Shown one piece after another: positions 35,068 through 43,635 of a stretch of 61,215 nucleotides of DNA. Positions within the stretch are counted from its first letter, which is position 1. Every line of letters starts with the position of its first letter. Location: assembly GCA_029939595.1 (NCBI GenBank), contig JAOZSQ010000006.1:1-61215 (forward strand). The letters are read 5' to 3'. The stretch comes from EX4572-165 sp002254885 (GTDB lineage: Archaea > Thermoplasmatota > E2 > DHVEG-1). Position numbers and translations under genes: made by a program. The notes beneath the pieces were generated by a model. That model saw only the letters and a program-made list of their open reading frames with translations, was not told the DNA's origin and searched no databases.

Positions 35068-36122
35068 TTCTTTCCCTCCTTTTTATTAGTATCACTTTGA
35101 TCAGAGTTATCTGTGACATCTGCTGTTTTTGTTATCTTTTTTAATAGAAACTTTGATTTTTTTTCTGGTGGAATAAAGCCATATGGTTTTGGCTTTATGT
35201 GCCGGTCAATAAGTGGTGTGAATGCGTTCATTAAAAGAATTGAAAATGCAACGCCCTCTGGCATAGAACCATAAATACGAATAAGTACCACTAATAAACC
35301 TGCACCAAAAGCAAAAATATATTGACCTTTGGCTGTCATCGGGCAAGTTACATAATCAGTAGCCATAAAAAAGGCACCAAGGAAAAGTCCACCTGCAAGA
35401 ATATGAAAAACTGGATCCTGGCCGGGTATAATCCAAGTTAATAGAAATACAGTTCCAATATAAATTGTGGGAATCCTCCACTTTATTACACCTGTACCAA
35501 TAAGCAATAAACCTCCGAGTAGAATGAGAAGAGCAGATGTCTCACCAATGCATCCACCAACATTACCAAACAACAACTCGATATACATATCAGAAGTACT
35601 ACCAGCATAAGAAAAACCTTCGCCTAATGGTGTTGCTGAGGTAATTGAATCAAGAGACATAATAGATGTTACAGGAGCAATCCAACTTGTCATTAAACTT
35701 GCAAAACTTACAGTAATAAATGCTCTACCTGCAAGAGCAGGGTTGAAAATATTATAACCAAGACCACCAAAAGCCTCTTTAACTATGGCAATACAAAAAG
35801 CAGCACCAATTATTACTGCCCATAATGGAATTCTTGGTGGAAGAACAAGAGCAAATAAAATTCCTGTTACAATAGTACTTCCATCCATCATAAATTCTCT
35901 TTTCCTAAGTCGTTTTGCAAGAAATTCTGTTATAATGGCAGTAATGACCGAGACTAAAACAACAAGAATGGTGTAAATTCCAAAAAAATAAACACCACCA
36001 ATAATTGGAAGAAGAAGAGCAAGACAAACAATATACATGATTTTTTCTGTATTTTTTTTATCATGCATATGTGGGGATGTCGATACTACAAGTCTTTTCT
36101 GATCAACTGTTTCTTCAGCCAT
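35064..36122 (-). CDS. rnfD: Rnf complex subunit D (covalent FMN)
   Basis: 352 residues, about ten membrane helices. SITSATPLGEG at about 160 is the RnfD flavinylation motif with the acceptor Thr, though Ser replaces the usual Gly of SGAT. GGLGYNIFNPALAGRAF is another strongly conserved segment. The C-terminal 30 residues are charged and variable. Start overlaps the rnfC stop by one base (TAATG). Confidence 0.95.
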   Translation of the reverse strand: MAEETVDQKRLVVSTSPHMHDKKNTEKIMYIVCLALLLPIIGGVYFFGIYTILVVLVSVITAIITEFLAKRLRKREFMMDGSTIVTGILFALVLPPRIPLWAVIIGAAFCIAIVKEAFGGLGYNIFNPALAGRAFITVSFASLMTSWIAPVTSIMSLDSITSATPLGEGFSYAGSTSDMYIELLFGNVGGCIGETSALLILLGGLLLIGTGVIKWRIPTIYIGTVFLLTWIIPGQDPVFHILAGGLFLGAFFMATDYVTCPMTAKGQYIFAFGAGLLVVLIRIYGSMPEGVAFSILLMNAFTPLIDRHIKPKPYGFIPPEKKSKFLLKKITKTADVTDNSDQSDTNKKEGKK

Positions 36123-37441
36123 TAATTATCTCCCCTCTTTTTTAGTTCAGCCTTACCTACTTTTATATATTGAACAAGAGGGATGTTTGCAGGACAACCA
36201 TAAGCACATGAACCACATTCAACACAGTTATCAATCCAGTAATCCTTCAAATCATCATACATGCTCTTCTTAATATAGGCAACATACATCAAAGGCATCA
36301 GATTCATAGGGCAGTTCTCAACACAAGTACCACAACGAATACAATTATTTTCAATCTCTTTAGTATTTTTCTTTATTAGAATTGAATTAGTTCCCTTTGT
36401 TGTAGGGGTTTCAAAAGAAGTTTGGGCAATACCCATCATAGGTCCACCAAATATCATAACATCGGCATTTGAAGCAGAACCACCACAATAATCAATAATT
36501 TCACTGGCAGGAGTTCCAAAGCGAGATATAACATTCTTTGGTTCTTTTACTGCACCTGAAACCGTCACAACACGTTCAATAAGTGGAATTCCTTCATATA
36601 TAGCATCATAAATTGCCTTTAAAGTACCTACATTTTGAACAACTACACCAACATCCATTGGAAGGCCACCTATTGGTACCTCTAATCCAAGGATCTTTTT
36701 CAAAAGAGTCTTTTCAGCACCCATTGGATATTGAGCGGGTAGTGATTCTACAATTATCTCATTTGAATTGTTTGATTCTGAAACAATTTTTTTCATGTTT
36801 TCAATGGCATCAGGCTTATTACTTTCAATACCAATATATGCCTTATTGCAACTAAGGACGTTCATCATTATTTCAAGTCCCTTTAGAATGCCTTCACCAT
36901 ACTCAAGCATCAAACGATGATCAGATGTGATATAAGGTTCACATTCACAGCCGTTAATTATAATCGTATCAATTTTTTTATCGGGAGGGGGCTGAAGTTT
37001 TACATGAGTTGGAAATGTTGCACCACCAAGACCAACAATACCAGCATCTTTTATTTGATCTAAAATCTCTTTTTTTGAAAGTTTATCAATTTTAGATGGC
37101 TTATTAAGTTTAACCCAATCATCTTTACCATCTGCATCAATTACAATAGCATTACCAACATTTGATGTAACTGAGCTAATCATCTCGATAATTTTAGAAA
37201 CTTTTCCAGAAACAGTTGAATGAATGGGGGCTGAGACAAAACCACCTGCCTCGGCGATTTTTTGACCTACTTTTACCTCGTCACCCTTTTTTACAATTGC
37301 TTTTGATGGAGCACCAATATGTTGACTAAGCGGAAGTATCACTTTTTTTGGAAGAGGGGCTCTCTCAATTTTTTTATTTGCAGTGATTTTATTTCCTGGT
37401 GGATGAACTCCATGGCTTTGTTTATTGTTGAACAGTGACAT
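36122..37441 (-). CDS. rnfC: Rnf complex subunit C (NADH/FMN type)
   Basis: 439 residues. An N-terminal biotinyl-like barrel domain, then IVGLGGATFPTHVK, the conserved nucleotide/FMN-binding segment of canonical RnfC and Nqo1-like proteins, and NGCECEPYITSDHR. Two C-terminal [4Fe-4S] motifs: CIRCGTCVENCP and CVECGSCAYGCP. The intact GGATFPT motif supports NAD+ as the partner. No multihaem cytochrome gene is present, unlike the Methanosarcina locus. Confidence 0.95.
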   Translation of the reverse strand: MSLFNNKQSHGVHPPGNKITANKKIERAPLPKKVILPLSQHIGAPSKAIVKKGDEVKVGQKIAEAGGFVSAPIHSTVSGKVSKIIEMISSVTSNVGNAIVIDADGKDDWVKLNKPSKIDKLSKKEILDQIKDAGIVGLGGATFPTHVKLQPPPDKKIDTIIINGCECEPYITSDHRLMLEYGEGILKGLEIMMNVLSCNKAYIGIESNKPDAIENMKKIVSESNNSNEIIVESLPAQYPMGAEKTLLKKILGLEVPIGGLPMDVGVVVQNVGTLKAIYDAIYEGIPLIERVVTVSGAVKEPKNVISRFGTPASEIIDYCGGSASNADVMIFGGPMMGIAQTSFETPTTKGTNSILIKKNTKEIENNCIRCGTCVENCPMNLMPLMYVAYIKKSMYDDLKDYWIDNCVECGSCAYGCPANIPLVQYIKVGKAELKKRGDN

Positions 37442-37469
37442 TTTAAAAACCTAATATTATCGGATATAT

Positions 37470-38711
37470 TTAAACCTGAATCTTAAAATCGGTTAAATTA
37501 GAAGAATAAAATATATTCTGGGGATCGTTATAACCTAAGACAATTGTCTCTACATTGTGTAATGAATCAACAAGATTTACACCATCAACGGGTCCAAGAA
37601 CAAAAACTGCGGTAGCTAAGATATCTGCAACAGTGCAATTATTCGCAATTATCGTAGAGCTAGAACACATCGTAACCGAACGCCCGGAAGCCGGATCCAT
37701 TATATGACCTACCTTGGCACTTTGATTAAAGTATCGTTCATAATTTCCAGAAGTAGCGATAGCCTGCCCTGAAAGACAAAACTCCATAATTGACTCATTA
37801 GCATCATCTGGATTTCTAAGGCCAGTAATCCAGTCTGCACCCTCTGGTTTTGTTCCATAAGTTGCAATATCTCCACCGGCATTGATAAGAGCACTATTAA
37901 TATCCATTTCTTTCAAGATTTCTAATGCTTCATCAACAGCAAAACCTTTAGCAATACCGTCAAGAGTAAGACTCGTTCCATTCTCAAGAAGTATTACATC
38001 ATCAGAAACAGTTATCTTCTCAGATCCAATATATTTCATCGTAGTGTTAATGTATTTTTCTTGCTTGTAATAGTTAACATTCCAGAAAAAATCAGTATAA
38101 ACATTCAAAACATTGTCTTCATTTTTTACAATGAAATCTATCCAACCAGATTTAACAGTCCATTGCATAGCATCATTATTATAGCTTACTGTTGGGGTTT
38201 CATTTAAAGTATAATTATAACTTGAAAAAATGAGTTTAACATCATCAGTAATAGTCCCTGAATTAAGATTGTTAATAAAGGATTGGCTCATGTTAAAAAG
38301 ATAATAGGGGCTGGAGCTGCTGGATGGACTCCAAAGATCCAACAATGGGAGAATCGTAATATCAAATGCCCCATTTGTTATTGTATTATACTTAATTGAT
38401 ATTTCAATCATATCAACAAGTTCAGAGGAAGGATTATTCAATATTCCATTTGAATTTAACCGAGAAATCTCGGATGACTCATTGAATCTATTTGCAAGAG
38501 AAACAATTTCATCAATCCTGTTGTAAGCAGCTTCAATTGCATCATTTGCCTTAACTTCATCAGAAGAATATAAAATAATCGAAACAAATGTATCCATTTT
38601 ATCTCTTGTATCTTCATATCTTTCTTCAGTTTCGTCAGATTGTATACAACCGACAATAAATACAATCACTATAAATAAACATAAACTAGTAATATTTACA
38701 ATTTTTTTCAT
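37470..38711 (-). CDS. apbE: ApbE-like FMN transferase, lipoprotein
   Basis: 413 residues. A signal peptide ends in lipobox VGCIQ (Cys22), so it is anchored outside the membrane. Family motifs: DKMDTFVSI at the start of the domain, ANRFNESSEISRLN, LTLDGIAKGFAVDEAL, NAGGDIATYG, SGQAIATSGNYERY and HIMDPASGR. It uses FAD and Mg2+ to attach FMN to Thr of SGAT motifs; targets here should be RnfG and RnfD. An insertion of about 95 residues (about 130-225, TITDDVKLIF... IGSEKITVSDD) separates the two halves of the usual domain. It sits 28 bases upstream of rnfC. Confidence 0.93.
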   Translation of the reverse strand: MKKIVNITSLCLFIVIVFIVGCIQSDETEERYEDTRDKMDTFVSIILYSSDEVKANDAIEAAYNRIDEIVSLANRFNESSEISRLNSNGILNNPSSELVDMIEISIKYNTITNGAFDITILPLLDLWSPSSSSSPYYLFNMSQSFINNLNSGTITDDVKLIFSSYNYTLNETPTVSYNNDAMQWTVKSGWIDFIVKNEDNVLNVYTDFFWNVNYYKQEKYINTTMKYIGSEKITVSDDVILLENGTSLTLDGIAKGFAVDEALEILKEMDINSALINAGGDIATYGTKPEGADWITGLRNPDDANESIMEFCLSGQAIATSGNYERYFNQSAKVGHIMDPASGRSVTMCSSSTIIANNCTVADILATAVFVLGPVDGVNLVDSLHNVETIVLGYNDPQNIFYSSNLTDFKIQV

Positions 38712-38772
38712 GACAACACCCTAATATAACTAGTCAATGCATAATAAGCCTCATTCTTAAAACTTATTTTTT

Positions 38773-39402
38773 TTATGGTTCATATCCTGCATTATTCTCT
38801 TCCCATAATCCAATACTTTCTGAGATGATATCTGTTAAAAAATCATATCGTTTTTGAAGTGTGTCATATTTTGATCCAAAAGTACCATAAATACTTGTAT
38901 AGTAAGGTTTTATTGTTCCGTGATCATAATTTAAGGTTATAATTGTAACCATGGGTAATCCTTCAACGTGATCCTTATCATATATCTTAAATGATTGTTG
39001 TTTTTCGTCAGTTGTATGATCTGTGTTAATATAATAGTAATGAACTGTATTTTCTTCAAATGTCAGTTTTTTCTGAAACATATCCTCTTTACCATATTCA
39101 ACAGAGAATAGTTCTTTAATTGCCGGAAGTATAATGTCACAACCTGAACAGGCGTCTTTGCTATAATGTAAAAACACAATTCCTGATGTAAGATTATTAA
39201 GAACAAAATCTGGATGATGGTTACTGTTAGCAGTTTCAAAGATATATTCCAGTTGTGTTACTGGATCAAGCTTTAAACAACTCAGACAAAGAACTTCAAC
39301 AACACTACTCTTAATATCTTCATATCCATCGGTGTAAACAAACATTCCAGTTAAAAAGATGGAAAAAACAATGATTATGCTTATTGAGATATTTTTGTTC
39401 AT
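38773..39402 (-). CDS. Membrane-anchored thioredoxin-like protein
   Basis: 209 residues. An N-terminal membrane segment (about 6-25) puts the rest outside. A CxxC (LCLSC) at about 39-42 precedes the domain, and the thioredoxin-like active site is CSGC in SKDACSGCDII at about 84-87, after a strand IVFLHY. A cis-Pro-like EGLPMVTI follows. Probably a thiol oxidoreductase or thiol electron carrier at the outer membrane face. Overlaps the NapH-like gene by one base and precedes apbE, so it belongs to the redox cluster. No close family recognised. Confidence 0.72.
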   Translation of the reverse strand: MNKNISISIIIVFSIFLTGMFVYTDGYEDIKSSVVEVLCLSCLKLDPVTQLEYIFETANSNHHPDFVLNNLTSGIVFLHYSKDACSGCDIILPAIKELFSVEYGKEDMFQKKLTFEENTVHYYYINTDHTTDEKQQSFKIYDKDHVEGLPMVTIITLNYDHGTIKPYYTSIYGTFGSKYDTLQKRYDFLTDIISESIGLWEENNAGYEP

Positions 39403-40247
39403 TATTTTTGCCCCCTTGAATATTCAATAAGATTCTTTGGACAAACCTCTATACATTTTCCACAGAGAATACATTCAGGATCTCTATTAATTTTTACAAC
39501 ATCAATACCCATTGGACATATGTTTGAACAGGCATTACAATGAAGACATTCTTTCTGAAATGTTTCTTCTGGAACTCTTGTAATATGCATTAGACTTATT
39601 TTATTAAATGGTGCAAGAATTGCTCCAACCGGGCAGAAATATCTACACCATCCTCGTTCAATAAGGAAGATGAGGATAAGAAACAGAATAAAAATTACTA
39701 ATGCGATCCAAAAATAGGAGCTAGGGCCATATTTTCCTGGAAATAATAGTAATGTTGGTATGGTTCCTGTAAGAAAACCTATTGGGCAGATGTCAGTAAA
39801 ATAAAAACCAATTAATGCAGATGTTACAAATACGAGGCCAATAAGGTTGATGTATTTGATATATCGTAAATATTGTTCTATTGGATGTTTTCCCATTTTT
39901 TTAAATAATGGATATTTTTTAAATTTTCTAGCTATTTTACCTGTTGCTCTTTGAAGAAGACCAATAGGGCATGCCCATCCACATATTGCTCGACCAGAAA
40001 GTGCTCCAATTAGGCCAAGGATTGCAATGGGAAATAAAAGAAAAGTCCATTTTATACTGTTATCATCTTGTATGAATTTATATACACTTACTTCAAGTGG
40101 TCTTAATGGACATGCACTTGTTGCTGAGGGACATGCATTACAATAAAAAAATGGGTAGCAAAACCCTGTTTTAACGCCAAATGGGCGAAGGTTTGCTGAT
40201 AAAAAAATAAAGAATTGTGCGAGTAAACGTTTGAGCTGAAATTTCAT
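39402..40247 (-). CDS. NapH/YccM-like membrane polyferredoxin
   Basis: 281 residues with about five membrane helices. Conserved membrane-edge cysteine motifs: FCYPFFYCNACP near the N terminus, CGWACPIGLLQR and RGWCRYFCPVGAI, each typical of NapH-like proteins. The C-terminal part has two [4Fe-4S] motifs, CLHCNACSNICP and CILCGKCIEVCP. The family moves electrons between cytoplasm or quinone pool and an extracytoplasmic acceptor. Located between thiol proteins on one side and apbE-rnf on the other, it may carry reducing power outward. Confidence 0.85.
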   Translation of the reverse strand: MKFQLKRLLAQFFIFLSANLRPFGVKTGFCYPFFYCNACPSATSACPLRPLEVSVYKFIQDDNSIKWTFLLFPIAILGLIGALSGRAICGWACPIGLLQRATGKIARKFKKYPLFKKMGKHPIEQYLRYIKYINLIGLVFVTSALIGFYFTDICPIGFLTGTIPTLLLFPGKYGPSSYFWIALVIFILFLILIFLIERGWCRYFCPVGAILAPFNKISLMHITRVPEETFQKECLHCNACSNICPMGIDVVKINRDPECILCGKCIEVCPKNLIEYSRGQK

Positions 40248-40250
40248 AGC

Positions 40251-40751
40251 TTATCTTTTTCGTCTATATAAAATCAAAGATATAAACATTATTGATAAAG
40301 CAAGTGATACAAATTCAAAACCTGGAGTATTATTATCGTCGTCAGTATTTCCATTATTTGGGGCTGAAATTTCATAGTCTACTTTTGTATCTTTGTTATA
40401 TTCAGCCCATCCTTGATCCGTTTGGACGATAATAGTATATTGAAGATATGTTGCGTCATCATGGGTTAGTGTTATTGATGAAGTAAATTCATTACCTATC
40501 ATACCAGTCATTGTAATATTCTCTTGTGAATAGCATATGCCTGTATTACCATTACATTCTTGAAGCTCTACGTATACAGCTGTCACGTTTTCGTCAGTGA
40601 TTTTTGCTGTAATTTCAATGGTTTCTTCTGGTGATGGTTTTACAGGAATTATATCAACTGTTACATCAGCCATTGAACTTGTTGAGAATACTATGAATCC
40701 TATCAATGCAACAGCGAATATTGCAAGTATTTTATTGTTTTTGTGTTTCAT
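40251..40751 (-). CDS. Secreted protein with PGF-CTERM-like anchor
   Basis: 166 residues. An N-terminal signal peptide (about 8-26) and an Ig-like beta domain (VDIIPVKPSPEETIEITAKI...). A low-complexity NDDDNN linker leads to PGF, a hydrophobic helix and a basic end (LYRRKR). This tripartite tail is the PGF-CTERM signal processed by archaeosortase, so the mature protein would be lipid-anchored on the surface. Three bases from the NapH-like gene. No enzyme motif; it may be a scaffold for the redox proteins. Confidence 0.75.
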   Translation of the reverse strand: MKHKNNKILAIFAVALIGFIVFSTSSMADVTVDIIPVKPSPEETIEITAKITDENVTAVYVELQECNGNTGICYSQENITMTGMIGNEFTSSITLTHDDATYLQYTIIVQTDQGWAEYNKDTKVDYEISAPNNGNTDDDNNTPGFEFVSLALSIMFISLILYRRKR

Positions 40752-40792
40752 TTCTATTACTCTCCATATCTATTTTATTTCACCTAATTTTT

Positions 40793-41356
40793 TCACTGTA
40801 TTATAAATTCATCGATTTTTTCTTTTAATAATGTTTCATCGCCCGTCCATCCTTCAGGTAATTCATCAAACATCATTACGCCGACATGTTTGAAAATGAC
40901 TTCTCCATTTCTATCAAAAAAACATATTGAAGGAATTCCGCTGTCTGGTTTTTGTTTATATTTTTTTGTATCATCTATTTCATTACCGAAAACCCATTCT
41001 AGATCATAATCATATTCTTCGAATTGATTTAAAAAATTTTCAATATCTGTATTTGATTCACGGGATTCTACATTTATTGATAATATTTCAAGATCATCTC
41101 TTGAATATGTTTCATATGCTTTTTTCAGTTCAAGCATTTGATATTGGCATGGGCTACACCATGTTGCCCATAGATCCAAAATTACTATTTTTCCTCGGTA
41201 ATCATTTAGTTCTGCTGTTGTTCCATCAAGAAGGGCAAATTTGAAATTTTCCCCATTATCGTTTTCATTGGTTGATGTTGTACAGCCGGATAGTAATCCT
41301 GTGGTAATTAAGATAGTAATGATGAGGCTTGTTGTGAGGATTTGTGATTTTTTCAT
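40793..41356 (-). CDS. TlpA/ResA-like thioredoxin lipoprotein
   Basis: 187 residues. A signal peptide and lipobox LLSGC (Cys25), then a redoxin domain: IVILDLWATWCSPCQYQM with active site CSPC at about 70, and cis-Pro region DSGIPSICFFDRNG. The acidic insert before the Pro region is typical of TlpA/ResA. An extracytoplasmic thiol:disulfide reductase that would need electrons from the membrane, which the NapH-like protein could provide. Same strand as thioredoxin, 26 bases downstream of it. Confidence 0.9.
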   Translation of the reverse strand: MKKSQILTTSLIITILITTGLLSGCTTSTNENDNGENFKFALLDGTTAELNDYRGKIVILDLWATWCSPCQYQMLELKKAYETYSRDDLEILSINVESRESNTDIENFLNQFEEYDYDLEWVFGNEIDDTKKYKQKPDSGIPSICFFDRNGEVIFKHVGVMMFDELPEGWTGDETLLKEKIDEFIIQ

Positions 41357-41382
41357 ATTGTTCGCCTTCTTGTTTATTTATT

Positions 41383-41793
41383 TTAAATATATTGTTCTAA
41401 TTTAGACTGAAGTTGGGGTTTTGGCAGGGCACCAATAAAAGTGTCCACATGTTTTCCATCTTTGAAAACAAGTAGTGATGGTATACTCATAATTCCATAT
41501 TGTGTTGAGGTATTTCGGTTTTCATCTACATTTAGTTTTCCAAAAACGATTTTTCCTTGAAGTTCTTTTGCTAATTCATCAACTACTGGGCCAAGCATTC
41601 GGCAGGGTCCGCACCATGGTGCCCAACAATCAACGACAACTGTTCCATATTTTCCAATGTTTTCATTAAAATCCGCATCAGTTATTTTTATTGGTGTATT
41701 TGGCATGTTTTCCATTTTGTTTCCTCCATTTAGGTATCTTTTTTTCATTTCTTCGAGTTTTTTCTTTTTAATAGTTTCTAGTTCGTCTACCAT
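41383..41793 (-). CDS. trxA: Thioredoxin
   Basis: 136 residues from ATG 41793 (MVDELETIKKKKLEEMKKR). That basic helical extension is found on many archaeal thioredoxins and favours this start over a more upstream in-frame one at 41847. The active site is in VDCWAPWCGPCRML, with the cis-Pro in IMSIPSLLVFKDG. Cytoplasmic. First gene of the redox cluster, with box A (TATATA region, 41814-41825) about 21 bases before the ATG and a palindrome just beyond it. Confidence 0.93.
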   Translation of the reverse strand: MVDELETIKKKKLEEMKKRYLNGGNKMENMPNTPIKITDADFNENIGKYGTVVVDCWAPWCGPCRMLGPVVDELAKELQGKIVFGKLNVDENRNTSTQYGIMSIPSLLVFKDGKHVDTFIGALPKPQLQSKLEQYI

Positions 41794-41825
41794 TAAGTAT
41801 TGTATGGTTTGACTAGTATATAACG

Positions 41826-41837
41826 ATTGTGCACAAT
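41826..41837. promoter_or_regulatory. Palindromic operator between trxA and the HTH regulator
   Basis: ATTGTGCACAAT, a perfect 12-base palindrome, lies in the 88-base region between the divergent thioredoxin and regulator genes, directly upstream of the trxA box A and about 14 bases upstream of an ATTAAATAT box (41851-41859) for the regulator. A good candidate site for the divergent wHTH protein. Confidence 0.5.
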
Positions 41838-41881
41838 AATAACACAACCATTAAATATGTGGTTTGATATTATATTACTAG

Positions 41882-42232
41882 ATGAAAATACTTAATGATA
41901 CAAAGAATCTTAAATGTGATGGTGCAGTAAAATGTATTTTTAACCTCAATGAACTTGATATTAAAGTATACAAGGAACTTAAAAAAGAGAAAAATATCCG
42001 AGCAGATGAACTTGCAGAAATCCTCAAAAAAGAACGAAGCACTGTTTATCGATCTTTACAGAAATTAACAAAATGTGGTATCTGTATAAAACAAACAAAA
42101 AATCTTGAAAAAGGGGGATATTTTCATACATATTCCTGTTCAGGAAAACTCGAAATTAAAAAAGCAGCAGAAGAATGTTTAGAAGAATGGTATAATGTAG
42201 TAAAAAAAACTCTTTCTCAATTGAACGAATAA
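41882..42232 (+). CDS. Cysteine-rich winged-HTH regulator (TrmB/MarR-like)
   Basis: 116 residues. The wHTH core at about 21-75 (LNELDIKVYKELKKEKN, ADELAEILKKERSTVYRSLQKL) resembles TrmB N-terminal domains. Six cysteines are present: C12 and C18 before the domain, C65 and C68 as CxxC in the wing region, C86 and C99 after it. This suggests metal or thiol redox sensing. No sugar-binding TrmB effector domain. Divergent from trxA with a shared palindrome; probably leaderless. It likely controls the redox cluster on the other strand; regulon extent is inferred. Confidence 0.8.
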   Translation: MKILNDTKNLKCDGAVKCIFNLNELDIKVYKELKKEKNIRADELAEILKKERSTVYRSLQKLTKCGICIKQTKNLEKGGYFHTYSCSGKLEIKKAAEECLEEWYNVVKKTLSQLNE

Positions 42233-42339
42233 GTTATCAATAATTACCAATTTATTAATAATATATTTATTAATATATTAATTTTAAAGAACATCTAGAA
42301 CAGATAATACCAGATAATCTTGTTAAAAAAATAGAATAG

Positions 42340-42347
42340 TTTATATA
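42340..42347 (+). promoter_or_regulatory. Box A for the PRC-barrel-like gene
   Basis: TTTATATA matches the archaeal box A consensus and lies 44-51 bases before ATG 42391. A start near 42370 leaves a leader carrying GGAAGGATGG before the ATG. Confidence 0.6.
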
Positions 42348-42390
42348 ACTCTATTAATATGTTACGAAGAATTCTTAGGAAGGATGGAAT

Positions 42391-42954
42391 ATGAGAATAG
42401 ATAATCCACAACAATTAGTAGGTAAAGAAGTATATGATTCCAATGGAAACACTGTTGGAACCGTAGATAAATATTGGAAAAGCTGGAATACTGAGTATCC
42501 TGGATATTTCTTTGGAATTAGACCAAACGAGAACTCTAGGGATACATGGTTTAGAGGAACGCAAAAACTCTATCCTGTATCTAGTGACTATATCAAAGAA
42601 TGGTCAGATCAGGTCACATTAAATAAAACAACAGAACAACTTGGAAAATTCTGGAACAGGGCAGTACCAATGGGAAACACAACCTGGCCAACAGATGAAC
42701 TCATGGACAAACCAATCTATGATAAAAACCATTCCCGTGTTGGAACTTTTTATGGATGGGTAGAAAACGATGGAACATACAAACACTATTGCTGCTTTAT
42801 TGATCCATATCTTGCAGAAGCATGGAATTTCCCAGCAAACACTATGTTTCCAATGCCAACAAATTATTTCAGTGATGTCAAAGATACAATTACTCTTGAC
42901 AAAACAATTGATGAACTTCATCAATATTGGCAAAACGAGTGGAATTTCAAATAA
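42391..42954 (+). CDS. PRC-barrel-like protein, two repeats
   Basis: 187 residues formed by two similar halves: LVGKEVYDSNGNTVGTVDKYWKSW at about 8-31 and LMDKPIYDKNHSRVGTFYGWVE at about 106-127, each ending with SDYIKEWSDQVTLNKT or TNYFSDVKDTITLDKT and a W-rich helix. The repeat start resembles PRC-barrel domains, which occur in RNA-processing, photosynthetic and archaeal division-related proteins. No signal or membrane segment. Strong promoter and following terminator suggest a well-expressed single-gene unit. Function unknown. Confidence 0.7.
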   Translation: MRIDNPQQLVGKEVYDSNGNTVGTVDKYWKSWNTEYPGYFFGIRPNENSRDTWFRGTQKLYPVSSDYIKEWSDQVTLNKTTEQLGKFWNRAVPMGNTTWPTDELMDKPIYDKNHSRVGTFYGWVENDGTYKHYCCFIDPYLAEAWNFPANTMFPMPTNYFSDVKDTITLDKTIDELHQYWQNEWNFK

Positions 42955-42961
42955 TAAAAAT

Positions 42962-42985
42962 GGAGATTCAAAACTCCTTTTTTTT
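42962..42985 (+). terminator. Weak hairpin plus T-run
   Basis: GGAG (42962-42965) and CTCC (42974-42977) can pair and are followed by eight T. It ends the PRC-barrel-like unit; the convergent hypothetical gene begins its stop just after. Confidence 0.45.
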
Positions 42986-42992
42986 CTTTTTT

Positions 42993-43286
42993 TTACCAAA
43001 TATAATAATCGGAATTGTTAGAATCATTATGTGTGGAATTAACTGAATTATTAGTAATGGAAACGATTTTTTTTAGTCTTTCACCATGGAGATTTGAAAG
43101 AATCTGTTCTAAATTAATATTAAGCGATTCATTCATTGATGAGATTAGTAGAATATATCGAACAAGCCAAAATGCAAGTTTTTGTGCAAACATTTCATTT
43201 GTTCTTTTGGAAATATTTTGAAAAATCGCAGTATGCAATAGCTCTTGTGTTGCTTGTTTTATAGAAATATCTGTTGATTCTTCCAT
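42993..43286 (-). CDS. Hypothetical small helical protein
   Basis: 97 residues, largely helical (ELLHTAIFQNISKRTNEMFAQKLAFWLVRYILLI) with an Asn/Ser-rich tail ending in aromatic residues. GAGG lies 11 bases before the ATG and a TATATATT box A is about 50-58 bases upstream, which together support a real gene. I recognise no family. Confidence 0.55.
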   Translation of the reverse strand: MEESTDISIKQATQELLHTAIFQNISKRTNEMFAQKLAFWLVRYILLISSMNESLNINLEQILSNLHGERLKKIVSITNNSVNSTHNDSNNSDYYIW

Positions 43287-43635
43287 TGTTATATCTGCCT
43301 CTTTATTAATTTTATAGTTACAAGTTGTTTTCTTTAATATATAATGATATCTATAAAAAGTTGATTTGCGTATGTTTTTATTAAGTTGCTAATTTTTTAA
43401 AAGATGAAATATTGTGGAATCATTTTTAGATATAAAATTTAACATTTTTAAAAAAGGTTTTTTTAGAATGCTATATGTGGAATATGGATTGGAGTAGAAA
43501 AAAGATTCCTAAACATATTATTTAATATTTTTATAATACAGTTAATTAATATATTTAGAAATATGCATGGGTACGTTACTAAAAAAAACAGATATTCGTA
43601 TGTATATATAAACATGGTACTATTTGAATATCCTT
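43287..43635. other. AT-rich intergenic region
   Basis: About 350 bases with no convincing gene or RNA. It holds the box A at 43336-43344 for the minus-strand hypothetical gene and several homopolymer runs. A second TATA-like stretch near 43597-43607 faces the 3' end of the next gene, and a short open frame there looks accidental. Confidence 0.5.
43336..43344 (-). promoter_or_regulatory. Box A for the gene starting at 43286
   Basis: On the minus strand TTATATATT lies 50-58 bases before the ATG at 43286; a start near 43315 would leave a leader of about 30 bases that includes GAGG. Confidence 0.4.

Noticed and set aside
32476..38711. A multihaem cytochrome in the rnf operon, as in Methanosarcina
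   Set aside because: No CxxCH repeats occur in any gene of the locus; ApbE takes that place.
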